6,310 nucleotides of DNA from Kiritimatiellia bacterium (lineage in GTDB: Bacteria; Verrucomicrobiota; Kiritimatiellia; RFP12; UBA3636), in assembly GCA_017476965.1 (NCBI GenBank), contig JAFUXX010000395.1, positions 1 to 6,310 of the forward strand. Direction: 5' to 3'. The position numbers and the translations under genes were made by a program. The notes below the pieces were generated by a model. The model did no database searches. It saw only the letters and a program-made list of their open reading frames with translations, and was not told the DNA's origin. This document shows, in pieces, positions 1-6,310 of this stretch (position 1 is its first letter; the number at the start of each line of letters is the position of its first letter).

Positions 1-49
1 CCGCCGGGGCGTTCGTCGGCTGATTCCGCCTTTTTTCCGCGGCGCGGAC
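1..49. other. Upstream intergenic edge with T6 tract
   Basis: This short leader contains T6 at 31-36. A weak hairpin (GGCG 8-11 with CGCC 27-30, 15-nt loop) directly precedes the T tract and could be the remains of a terminator for an upstream + strand gene. A TGA at 21-23 ends an open frame entering from the window edge (3-23), which might be that gene's last codons. Too little sequence is present to decide. The T tract could equally be an upstream promoter element for the promoter at 50-78. Confidence 0.25.
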
Positions 50-78
50 TTGGAAGCGCGGGCCGCATGTGGTATGCT
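50..78 (+). promoter_or_regulatory. Sigma-70-type promoter with extended -10, driving the ATPase-guaA-dnaE run
   Basis: A -35-like TTGGAA at 50-55 and a -10-like TATGCT at 73-78 are separated by exactly 17 bp. TG at 70-71 sits one base before the -10, giving an extended -10 (TGGTATGCT). A T6 tract at 31-36 lies 13 bp upstream of the -35. Transcription would be expected to begin around 84-89, at or just before the ATG at 89. No comparable element was found at the guaA or dnaE junctions. The TTG box, 17-bp spacer and TATGCT layout resembles motifs I recall from Kiritimatiellae/Lentisphaerae-type genomes; that association is from memory and is inference. Confidence 0.6.
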
Positions 79-88
79 CTGGCCCGCC

Positions 89-1792
89 ATGCCAGCCGAA
101 TCGATGCTCCTGCCGCTTCTCGACCGCACCGGTCTTTTCGCCCCCGGCGAAACGGCCCGTCTGGTTTCCGCCGACCGCGCGCCCGGAGAAGGGCTCGTGG
201 CCGCGGCCGTGCGCCTCGGAATGGCGCGCGAAGAGGACCTGCTCCGCAAATCCGCCGAAGCGCTCGGCATGGAGTACGTGGACGTCTCGGAGCGCCCGCT
301 CGCCGAGGAGGTGGCGGCGAAGCTCCCCGCCCGCGCCGTCACGCAGTACCGCGTGGTCCCGGTTTCGTGGGAAAACGGGGTGCTCACGGTGGCGGTCTCG
401 GAGCCGTTCGACCCGATGCTGGCCGACGCCCTGCGCATCGCCGCGGGGTGCGACGTGGCGCTGTGCGTGTGCACGCGCGAAAAGATCATCCGGCAGTCCA
501 ACAAGGTCTACGGCGTCGGCGCGGACACCCTCGCCCGCATGGCGGAAGACGGGACTTACGCGGTGGACGCCGACGCGGACAAGTCCAACAAGTTCGACCT
601 CGAAGGCGGCGACCAGGAAGCGTCCATCGTCCGCTTCGTGAACCAGATCATCGCTGAAGGCGACCGCCAGGGCGCGACGGACATCCACTTCGAGCCGATG
701 GAGGGCGCGCTGCGCATCCGCTACCGCGTGGACGGCCTGCTGCACGTGGTGGACGTCCCGCCGCAGCTGCACCGCCTCCAGGCCGCCGTGATCAGCCGCA
801 TCAAGGTCATGGCCGGCCTCGACATCGCGGAGAAGCGCCTCCCCGGCGACGGGCGCATCGGCATCCGCGCCAACGGCAAGGAGATCGACATCCGCGTGGC
901 GACGTGCCCGACGGTGTACGGCGAAAAGGTCGTGCTGCGACTGCTGCAGAAGGGCGGCAACGTGATCCGCCTCGAACAGCTCGGCTTCGAGGAGCGCGAC
1001 GACCGCGTGGTGCGCCACACGATCGAGCGCCCCAACGGCATCATGCTCGTCACGGGGCCGACGGGCTCCGGCAAGTCGACGTCGCTCTACGCGTTCCTGC
1101 ACCAGATCAACACGCCGGACAAGAACATCATGACGGCGGAGGACCCGGTCGAATACGAAATGGCCGGGATCATGCAGGTGCCGGTGAAGCCGGACATCGG
1201 GCTCACGTTCGCGCGCGTGCTGCGCTCGTTCCTGCGCCAGGACCCTGACGTGATCATGGTCGGCGAAATCCGCGACCGCGAGACGGCGGAAATCGCGATC
1301 AACGCCTCGCTCACGGGCCACCTCGTCTTTTCCACGCTGCACACGAACGACTCCGCCGGCGCGTTCGCGCGCCTTATCGACATGGGCGTGGAGCCGTTCC
1401 TCGTTTCGTCCTCCGTCGTCGCGGTGCTGGCCCAGCGCCTCGTGCGGCGGCTCTGCCCGGCGTGCAAGAAGGAAGGCCCGCCCGATCCGCGCCTCGTGGC
1501 GGCGTCGGGCGAAAGGCCGGGGTTCTTCGACGGGCGCGCGGTCTGGACCCCGGTCGGCTGCCAGCTCTGCAACATGAGCGGCTACAAGGGGCGCGGCGGC
1601 ATTTTCGAAGTGCTCCACGTGAGCGACGCCGTGCGCTCGCTCGTCACCGCGCACCGGCCTTCGTCCGAAATCCGCGCCAAGGCGGTGGAGGAAGGCATGT
1701 CGCTCCTGCGCGACGACGGCTGGGCCAAGGTTTTCAAGGGATTCACGTCCATGGAAGAAGTCCTCCGCGTCACGGAGGACTCGGAGGAATGA
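89..1792 (+). CDS. GspE/PilB-family type II secretion / type IV pilus assembly ATPase
   Basis: This is a 567-residue cytoplasmic hexameric ATPase of the family that powers pseudopilus (GspE) or type IV pilus (PilB) assembly at the inner membrane. The N-terminal half (about 25-150) resembles the MshEN/T2SSE_N region; its Arg/Gln cyclic-di-GMP signature is not clear. The motor core runs from about 178 to the end: ATDIHFEP (196-203), Walker [10 protein letters not shown] (323-331, Lys329), Asp box EDPVEY (351-356), Walker B around [12 protein letters not shown] (385-396) and His box [12 protein letters not shown] (409-420). Four cysteines in two CxxC pairs (456/459 and 491/494) form the zinc site typical of GspE/PilB and absent from PilT-type retraction ATPases. 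Length is normal. In-frame TTG 50 and ATG 74 lie inside the promoter boxes, so ATG 89 (or ATG 104) is preferred; there is no Shine-Dalgarno. The stop overlaps the guaA start. GspE and PilB cannot be separated here because no partner genes are visible. Confidence 0.95.
   Translation: MPAESMLLPLLDRTGLFAPGETARLVSADRAPGEGLVAAAVRLGMAREEDLLRKSAEALGMEYVDVSERPLAEEVAAKLPARAVTQYRVVPVSWENGVLTVAVSEPFDPMLADALRIAAGCDVALCVCTREKIIRQSNKVYGVGADTLARMAEDGTYAVDADADKSNKFDLEGGDQEASIVRFVNQIIAEGDRQGATDIHFEPMEGALRIRYRVDGLLHVVDVPPQLHRLQAAVISRIKVMAGLDIAEKRLPGDGRIGIRANGKEIDIRVATCPTVYGEKVVLRLLQKGGNVIRLEQLGFEERDDRVVRHTIERPNGIMLVTGPTGSGKSTSLYAFLHQINTPDKNIMTAEDPVEYEMAGIMQVPVKPDIGLTFARVLRSFLRQDPDVIMVGEIRDRETAEIAINASLTGHLVFSTLHTNDSAGAFARLIDMGVEPFLVSSSVVAVLAQRLVRRLCPACKKEGPPDPRLVAASGERPGFFDGRAVWTPVGCQLCNMSGYKGRGGIFEVLHVSDAVRSLVTAHRPSSEIRAKAVEEGMSLLRDDGWAKVFKGFTSMEEVLRVTEDSEE
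1774..1788 (+). promoter_or_regulatory. Tandem Shine-Dalgarno sites for guaA
   Basis: Two GGAGGA boxes, at 1774-1779 and 1783-1788, lie inside the last codons of the ATPase gene as a 7-bp direct repeat (CGGAGGA) spaced 9 bp apart. The first is 9 nt before ATG 1789. The second abuts that ATG but is 6 nt before an in-frame GTG at 1795. Both starts are therefore served, and two initiation sites or coupling with the ATGA overlap are possible. Confidence 0.7.
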
Positions 1793-3330
1793 CAGTGCCC
1801 GACACGATCCTCGTTCTCGATTTCGGTTCGCAGTACAACCAGCTCATCGCCCGCCGCATCCGCGAGAAGGGGGTCTACAGCGAGCTGCGGCCCCACACGA
1901 TGACGGCGGAGCAGATCCGCGCGACTCCCGGGCTCAAGGGCGTGGTCCTCTCCGGCAGCCCCAAGAGCGTGAACGCGCCGGACTTCTTCGACTGCGATCC
2001 GGCGATCCTCGACATCGGGGTCCCCGTGTTCGGCATCTGCTACGGGATGCAGCTCATGGCGAAGAAGCTCGGCGGGCGCGTCGCCCGCAACCCGCGCGGC
2101 AAGGAGTACGGCAGGATGCCCGTGGAACAGGTCGCGCCGTGTCCGCTGCTGGACGGCCTCCCCGCGCGGCAGGACGTATGGATGAGCCACGGCGACCACG
2201 TGGAAGTGCTTCCGCCCGGCTTCCGCCTCGCGGCGAAGAGCGACAGCGGCTTCTTCGCCGCCGCGTTCGATCCGGACCGCCGCCTCTACGCGGTGCAGTA
2301 CCACCCGGAGGTGCGCCACTCCGTCTACGGCAACGACATCATCGCGAATTTCCTCTTCCGCGTCTGCGGGTGCGAGAAGAACTGGACGATGGAGGGCTAC
2401 CTCGAATCGCAGATCCGCTCGATCCGCGAAACCGTCGGCGGCGGCCGCGTGCTGTGCGGGCTCTCCGGCGGCGTGGATTCCACCGTCGTCGCCGTGCTGC
2501 TGCACCGCGCGATCGGCGACAGGCTCACGTGCATGTTCATCGACCACGGGATGCTGCGCAAGGACGAAGGCGAGCAGGTGATGGCGACGTGCAAGGGGCT
2601 CTTCGGCATCGACGTCGTGCGCATCGACGCGCGCGAGCGCTTCCTCTCGAAGCTCGCCGGGGTGTCGGAGCCCGAGAAGAAGCGCAAGATCGTCGGCGCG
2701 GAGTTCGTGAAGTGCTTCGACGAGGAGAGCGCCAAGCTCGGCTCGTTCGACTTCCTCGCGCAGGGCACGCTCTACACCGACGTCGTGGAGAGCGGCACCG
2801 CCACGGCGCAGACGATCAAGAGCCACCACAACGTCGGCGGGCTGCCGAAGGACATGAAGTTCCGCCTCGTGGAGCCGCTCAACCGGCTCTTCAAGGACGA
2901 AGCGCGCGCGCTCGGCGAAGCGCTCGGCATCCCGCGCGAAATCGTCTGGCGCCAGCCGTTCCCGGGTCCTGGGCTCGCGATCCGGATCATGGGCGAAGTG
3001 GACGAGGAGGCGCTTTCCATCGTGCGCGAAAGCGACGCGATACTGCGGGAGGAAATCGCGCGCGCCGGCCTCGAAAAGCAGGTGTGGCAGTACTTCACGG
3101 TGCTCACGAACGTCCGCTCCGTGGGCGTGATGGGCGACGAGCGCACGTACTGCCGCGCCGTCGCCGTGCGCGCCGTGACGTCGATCGACGGCATGACGGC
3201 CGACTGGGCGCGCCTGCCGTGGGAGGTCCTGGACGCGGTTTCGCGCCGGATCGTGAACGAAGTGCCGGGGGTGAACCGCGTCGTGTACGACGTGACCGCG
3301 AAGCCCCCGGGGACGATCGAATGGGAGTAG
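1789..3330 (+). CDS. guaA: GMP synthase (glutamine-hydrolysing)
   Basis: This 513-residue cytosolic enzyme converts XMP to GMP using ATP and glutamine-derived ammonia, the last step of de novo GMP synthesis. The N-terminal class I glutamine amidotransferase domain opens with [19 protein letters not shown] and has the nucleophile Cys84 in GICYGMQLM, with His172 and Glu174 in YHPEV completing the triad. The ATP pyrophosphatase domain carries the PP-loop SGGVDS (226-231), followed by [13 protein letters not shown] and [12 protein letters not shown]. The C-terminal dimerisation domain has [29 protein letters not shown] and the hallmark ending GTIEWE. Length matches the family (about 510-525), so the gene is complete. 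SGSPKSV stands where many homologues have SGGP, a variant I recall from other phyla. The start is ATG 1789, overlapping the upstream TGA as ATGA; GTG 1795 is an alternative that loses two residues. No terminator follows and dnaE begins 22 nt later. Confidence 0.98.
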   Translation: MTVPDTILVLDFGSQYNQLIARRIREKGVYSELRPHTMTAEQIRATPGLKGVVLSGSPKSVNAPDFFDCDPAILDIGVPVFGICYGMQLMAKKLGGRVARNPRGKEYGRMPVEQVAPCPLLDGLPARQDVWMSHGDHVEVLPPGFRLAAKSDSGFFAAAFDPDRRLYAVQYHPEVRHSVYGNDIIANFLFRVCGCEKNWTMEGYLESQIRSIRETVGGGRVLCGLSGGVDSTVVAVLLHRAIGDRLTCMFIDHGMLRKDEGEQVMATCKGLFGIDVVRIDARERFLSKLAGVSEPEKKRKIVGAEFVKCFDEESAKLGSFDFLAQGTLYTDVVESGTATAQTIKSHHNVGGLPKDMKFRLVEPLNRLFKDEARALGEALGIPREIVWRQPFPGPGLAIRIMGEVDEEALSIVRESDAILREEIARAGLEKQVWQYFTVLTNVRSVGVMGDERTYCRAVAVRAVTSIDGMTADWARLPWEVLDAVSRRIVNEVPGVNRVVYDVTAKPPGTIEWE

Positions 3331-3335
3331 CCGCT

Positions 3336-3345
3336 CCGGGCCCGG
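3336..3345. repeat. Perfect 10-bp palindrome in the guaA-dnaE gap
   Basis: CCGGGCCCGG is a perfect inverted repeat with no loop. It lies in the 22-nt gap, 7 bp before the dnaE ATG. There is no T tract, so it is not an intrinsic terminator. It could be a small operator or chance in GC-rich DNA. Confidence 0.35.
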
Positions 3346-3352
3346 CCGCGAA

Positions 3353-6310
3353 ATGACCCCTTTCGTCCCGCTCCACGTCCACACGACGTACTCGATGCTC
3401 GACGGCATGTGCCAGATCGGGCCGCTCGCCGCGCGCGCCCGCGAGCTCGGGATGCCGGCGATCGCCATCACGGACCACGGGAACCTCTACGGGCTCAAGG
3501 CGTTCCACGACGCCTGTTCGGCGAAGAAGGACAAGAAGGGCAACGTCCTGCCCCCTCTCAAGCCGATCCTCGGATGCGAGGCGTACGTGGCCCGCCGCAG
3601 GATGACGGACAAGAACGAGGACGGCAGCCACCCGGAAGACAAGTCGGGCAACCACCTGATCCTGCTCGCCAAGAACAAGACCGGGTACCACAACCTCGTC
3701 CGCCTGATTTCCCTTGCGTGCATCGACGGCTTCTACCAGCGCGCGCGCATCGACCACGAGCTGCTCGAAAAATACCGCGAGGGGCTGATCGTCTCCTCGG
3801 CGTGCATCGCCGGCGAGGTCGCGGACGCCTTCCGCCACGGCGACGACGCCAAGGCCGAACGCGCCGCCATGTGGTACAAGGAGCGGTTCGGCGAGGACTA
3901 CTATCTCGAAGTGATGCTCCACCGCGCCGAGCCGAGGTTCTTCGACGCGGGCCGCCGCGAATTGTACGAGGCGCAGCTGCGCGTGAACGAAAAGGTTTTC
4001 GCGCTCGGCGCGAAACTCGGGATCAAGGTCGTCGCCACGAACGACACGCATTTCCTGACGAAGGACGACGCCGAGGCCCACGACATACTGCTGTGCGCGG
4101 GCACGGAGGCCCTCGAAACGGATCTGAAGCGCCTCCGCTACACGCGCCAGGAGTGGCTCAAGAGCGGCGACGAGATGGCGGAGATTTTCCCGGACCGCCC
4201 GGAAGCGCTCGCCAACACGCTCGAAGTCGCGGAAAAGGTCGAAAACTATTCCCTCGACTCCAAGCCGATCATGCCGGTCTTCCCGATTCCGGAATCGTTC
4301 GGCACCGACGCGCAGTACGAAGAGAAGTACCCGACGTCCGAATCGATCCGCCCGAAGTTCGAGGCGGCGTCGTTCGAGCGCTTCAAGGGCGACACGCCCG
4401 AAGGGCTCAAGGCGCTGCGGCGCATCCTCTTCGAGGGCGACTACCTGCGCAAGCTCGCGTACGACGGCGCGGCCCGCCGCTGGCCGGGCGAAAAGTTCGA
4501 CGACGAGCACCGCGAGCGCGTCGAGTTCGAGCTCTCGACGATCCTCAACATGGGGTTCCCGGGGTACTTCCTCATCGTCAACGACTACGTGTCCGCCGCG
4601 CGCGGCATGGGGGTCCTGGTCGGACCGGGCCGCGGCTCTGCGGCGGGATCGGCCGTGGCGTACTGCCTCGGCATCACGGACATCGACCCGATCCCGTACC
4701 ACCTGCTCTTCGAGCGGTTCCTCAATCCGGACCGCATCTCGATGCCGGACATCGACGAAGACTTCGACGACGCCGGCCGCGGCCGCGTCATCGAGTACGT
4801 CACGCGCAAGTACGGCGCGGACCACGTTTCGCACATCGTCACGTTCGGTTCGATGGCGCCCAAGACGTGCATCCGCGACGTCGGCAAGGTGGTCGGCTAT
4901 CCGCTCGCGGACACGGTCAAGCTCGCGGCGCTCGTGCCGGACGGCGCCGGCGTGAAGACTTTCGCCGACGCCTACTGGCACCGGAACAAGGACGGCACGT
5001 GGTCCGGCTCGCGCGAGCTTTCCGACGCCCGCAAGGACGGCCCGCCGATCGTCCGCCGCATCCTCGCGATTTCGGAAAGGCTCGCGGGGTGCGTCCGGCA
5101 GCCCGGCGTGCACGCCTGCGGCATCCTCATTTCCCGCGACCCGCTCATCGACTCGCTCCCGATCATGCCGACGAAGGGAGAGTCGCTCATGAACACGCAG
5201 TACGACGGCCACTTCGTGGAGCCGATCGGGCTGCTGAAGATGGACTTCCTCGGCCTCAAGACGCTGACCGTCTTCAAGGAGTGCCTCGCGACGATCAAGG
5301 AAGTCCGCGGCGAGGACGTGGACCTCTCCGCCATCCCGATCGACGACCCGGAGACGTTCCGCGTGTTCCAGCGCGGCGACACGACGGGCCTCTTCCAGTT
5401 CGAATCGGACGGGATGAAGAAGAACCTGCGCGAGCTCCATCCGGACCGCCTGGAGGACCTCGTGGCCATGAACGCGCTGTACCGCCCGGGCCCGATGGCG
5501 TACATCCCGCAGTTCATCGCCCGCAAGCACGGGCGCGAGCCGATCCAGTACGACCATCCGCTGATGAAGCGGTACCTGGAGGAGACGTACGGCGTCACCG
5601 TCTACCAGGAGCAGGTCATGCTCCTCTCGCGTCTCATGGGCGGCTTCACCCGCGGGGAGAGCGACACGCTCCGCAAGGCGATGGGCAAGAAGCAGATCGA
5701 GACGATGGAGAAGCTCAAGGCGAAGTTCCACGACGGCTGCCTCGCCAATCCGGAGTTCATGGACCCCGCGCCCGTGAACGGCGACGTCGCCGCCGCGGAG
5801 CGCCTGGTCGACAAGATCTGGAACGACTGGCGCGAGTTCGCCAAGTACGCGTTCAACAAGTCCCACGCCGTCTGCTACGCCTACGTCGCGTACCAGACCG
5901 GCTGGCTCAAGGCGCACTACCCGGCGGAGTACATGTGCGCGCAGATTTCGTCCGAAATCGGCAATTTCGACAAGCTTCCCGTGTTCATCTCCGAAGCGGC
6001 GGAGATGGACTACCGCATCCTGCCGCCGGACGTGAACAGGTCGTTCGTCCGCTTCGCCCCGGAAAAGCTCGGGGAAACCGGCGACGGCGACGCCGCGGCC
6101 GGCGCCGGTTCGCCGGACAGCGCCACGACCGGCATCCGGTACGGCCTCGCCGGCGTGAAGGGCGTCGGCGTCGCGGCGGCGGAGGCGATAGTCGACGAGC
6201 GCCGGAAAAACGGCCCGTACAAGGACCTCGGCGATTTCCTCTCGCGTCTCGACGTCTCGGTCAACAAGAAGGCGCTCGAATCGCTCGTGCAGTGCGGCGC
6301 GCTCGATTCC
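3353..6310 (+). CDS. dnaE: DNA polymerase III subunit alpha, 3'-truncated by the window end
   Basis: This is the replicative polymerase catalytic subunit. The frame stays open for 986 codons to the last base; the usual length is about 1150-1200, so the OB-fold, tau-binding and main clamp-binding end is missing. The N-terminal PHP domain keeps a full metal-ligand set: His8, His10, Asp17, His42, Glu76, His101, Cys151, Asp231 and His233. The palm has PGRGSAAGS (425-433) and catalytic Asp468 and Asp470 in MPDIDEDFD, with the third, Asp631, in KMDFLGLKTL. The fingers contain NALYRPGPMAYIPQFI and FNKSHAVCYAYVAYQTGWLK. The helix-hairpin-helix region begins near 931 (GLAGVKGVG). An extra stretch of about 45 residues (317-361) precedes the palm, and a Gly/Ala/Asp-rich linker spans about 907-927. 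ATG 3353 is the only start codon between the upstream in-frame stop (TGA 3293) and the essential HVH motif. It lacks a good Shine-Dalgarno, so coupling to guaA is likely. The family is DnaE, not PolC: no inserted DnaQ-like exonuclease domain is present. Confidence 0.97.
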   Translation, partial: MTPFVPLHVHTTYSMLDGMCQIGPLAARARELGMPAIAITDHGNLYGLKAFHDACSAKKDKKGNVLPPLKPILGCEAYVARRRMTDKNEDGSHPEDKSGNHLILLAKNKTGYHNLVRLISLACIDGFYQRARIDHELLEKYREGLIVSSACIAGEVADAFRHGDDAKAERAAMWYKERFGEDYYLEVMLHRAEPRFFDAGRRELYEAQLRVNEKVFALGAKLGIKVVATNDTHFLTKDDAEAHDILLCAGTEALETDLKRLRYTRQEWLKSGDEMAEIFPDRPEALANTLEVAEKVENYSLDSKPIMPVFPIPESFGTDAQYEEKYPTSESIRPKFEAASFERFKGDTPEGLKALRRILFEGDYLRKLAYDGAARRWPGEKFDDEHRERVEFELSTILNMGFPGYFLIVNDYVSAARGMGVLVGPGRGSAAGSAVAYCLGITDIDPIPYHLLFERFLNPDRISMPDIDEDFDDAGRGRVIEYVTRKYGADHVSHIVTFGSMAPKTCIRDVGKVVGYPLADTVKLAALVPDGAGVKTFADAYWHRNKDGTWSGSRELSDARKDGPPIVRRILAISERLAGCVRQPGVHACGILISRDPLIDSLPIMPTKGESLMNTQYDGHFVEPIGLLKMDFLGLKTLTVFKECLATIKEVRGEDVDLSAIPIDDPETFRVFQRGDTTGLFQFESDGMKKNLRELHPDRLEDLVAMNALYRPGPMAYIPQFIARKHGREPIQYDHPLMKRYLEETYGVTVYQEQVMLLSRLMGGFTRGESDTLRKAMGKKQIETMEKLKAKFHDGCLANPEFMDPAPVNGDVAAAERLVDKIWNDWREFAKYAFNKSHAVCYAYVAYQTGWLKAHYPAEYMCAQISSEIGNFDKLPVFISEAAEMDYRILPPDVNRSFVRFAPEKLGETGDGDAAAGAGSPDSATTGIRYGLAGVKGVGVAAAEAIVDERRKNGPYKDLGDFLSRLDVSVNKKALESLVQCGALDS

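Noticed and set aside
8..36. Intrinsic terminator for an upstream gene (GGCG/CGCC stem followed by T6)
   Set aside because: The stem is only 4 bp with a 15-nt loop. The T tract fits at least as well as an upstream promoter element. It is not called as a terminator.
50..88. A TTG start at 50 or ATG at 74 for the ATPase
   Set aside because: Both codons fall inside the -35 and -10 boxes, so they would not be in the mRNA. The extra residues match nothing in the family.
120..200. MshEN cyclic-di-GMP-binding motif at the ATPase N-terminus
   Set aside because: Only one partial half-motif ([20 protein letters not shown]) is visible, and the characteristic Arg at its start and Gln at its end cannot be placed. 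The domain family is plausible, but nucleotide binding is not supported.
1462..1788. An N-terminal extension of guaA reaching back to 1462
   Set aside because: The extension is the +2-shifted reading of the ATPase gene, Arg/Gly-rich and unlike any GuaA. Ribosome-binding sites and family length place the start at 1789 or 1795.
1582..3471. A second long - strand open frame (about 629 codons) opposite guaA
   Set aside because: It has the same shadow character: His-, Arg- and Ala-rich, no domain signature, spanning the ends of three real genes on the other strand.
3104..5917. A very long open frame (about 937 codons) on the - strand opposite guaA and dnaE
   Set aside because: It lies antisense to two clearly conserved genes, its translation is dominated by Arg, Ala, Val, Glu and Asp with no recognisable motif, and long antisense open frames are expected opposite high-GC coding sequence.

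Overview
This window is a GC-rich bacterial chromosomal segment (roughly two-thirds G+C by eye). Three genes, all on the + strand, are packed almost without gaps: a GspE/PilB-family secretion/pilus assembly ATPase (89-1792), GMP synthase guaA (1789-3330), and the alpha subunit of DNA polymerase III, dnaE (3353 to the window end, C-terminus cut off). There are no RNA genes, mobile elements, CRISPR arrays or phage signatures. This is housekeeping chromosome, and I see no undescribed defence or mobile system in it.

Layout. Positions 1-88 hold the only intergenic region of any size. It carries a T6 tract, a TTGGAA -35-like box, a 17-bp spacer and an extended -10 (TG-n-TATGCT). The -10 ends 10 bp before the ATG at 89, so the first gene's mRNA would be leaderless or nearly so. 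The ATPase stop overlaps the guaA start (ATGA, 1789-1792), and a 22-nt gap separates guaA from dnaE. I see no convincing promoter or terminator between the genes, so one transcription unit starting near position 85 is the simplest reading.

Organism. The T-tract plus TTG-box, 17-bp spacer and TATGCT layout resembles promoter motifs I recall from the Kiritimatiellae/Lentisphaerae/Verrucomicrobia side of the PVC group. Together with the high GC and the unusual gene order, this suggests such a lineage. That is inference from pattern memory, not proof.

How the genes relate. guaA (GMP, hence the GTP and dGTP supply) and dnaE (replication) are loosely linked through nucleotide metabolism and growth. 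The ATPase has no pilus or secretion partner genes in view, so its link to them looks like shared transcription rather than shared pathway. Points worth a second look are the near-leaderless promoter, the orphan ATPase leading a guaA-dnaE operon, a complete nine-residue PHP metal site in DnaE predicting built-in proofreading, and an insertion of about 45 residues in DnaE between the PHP and palm domains.
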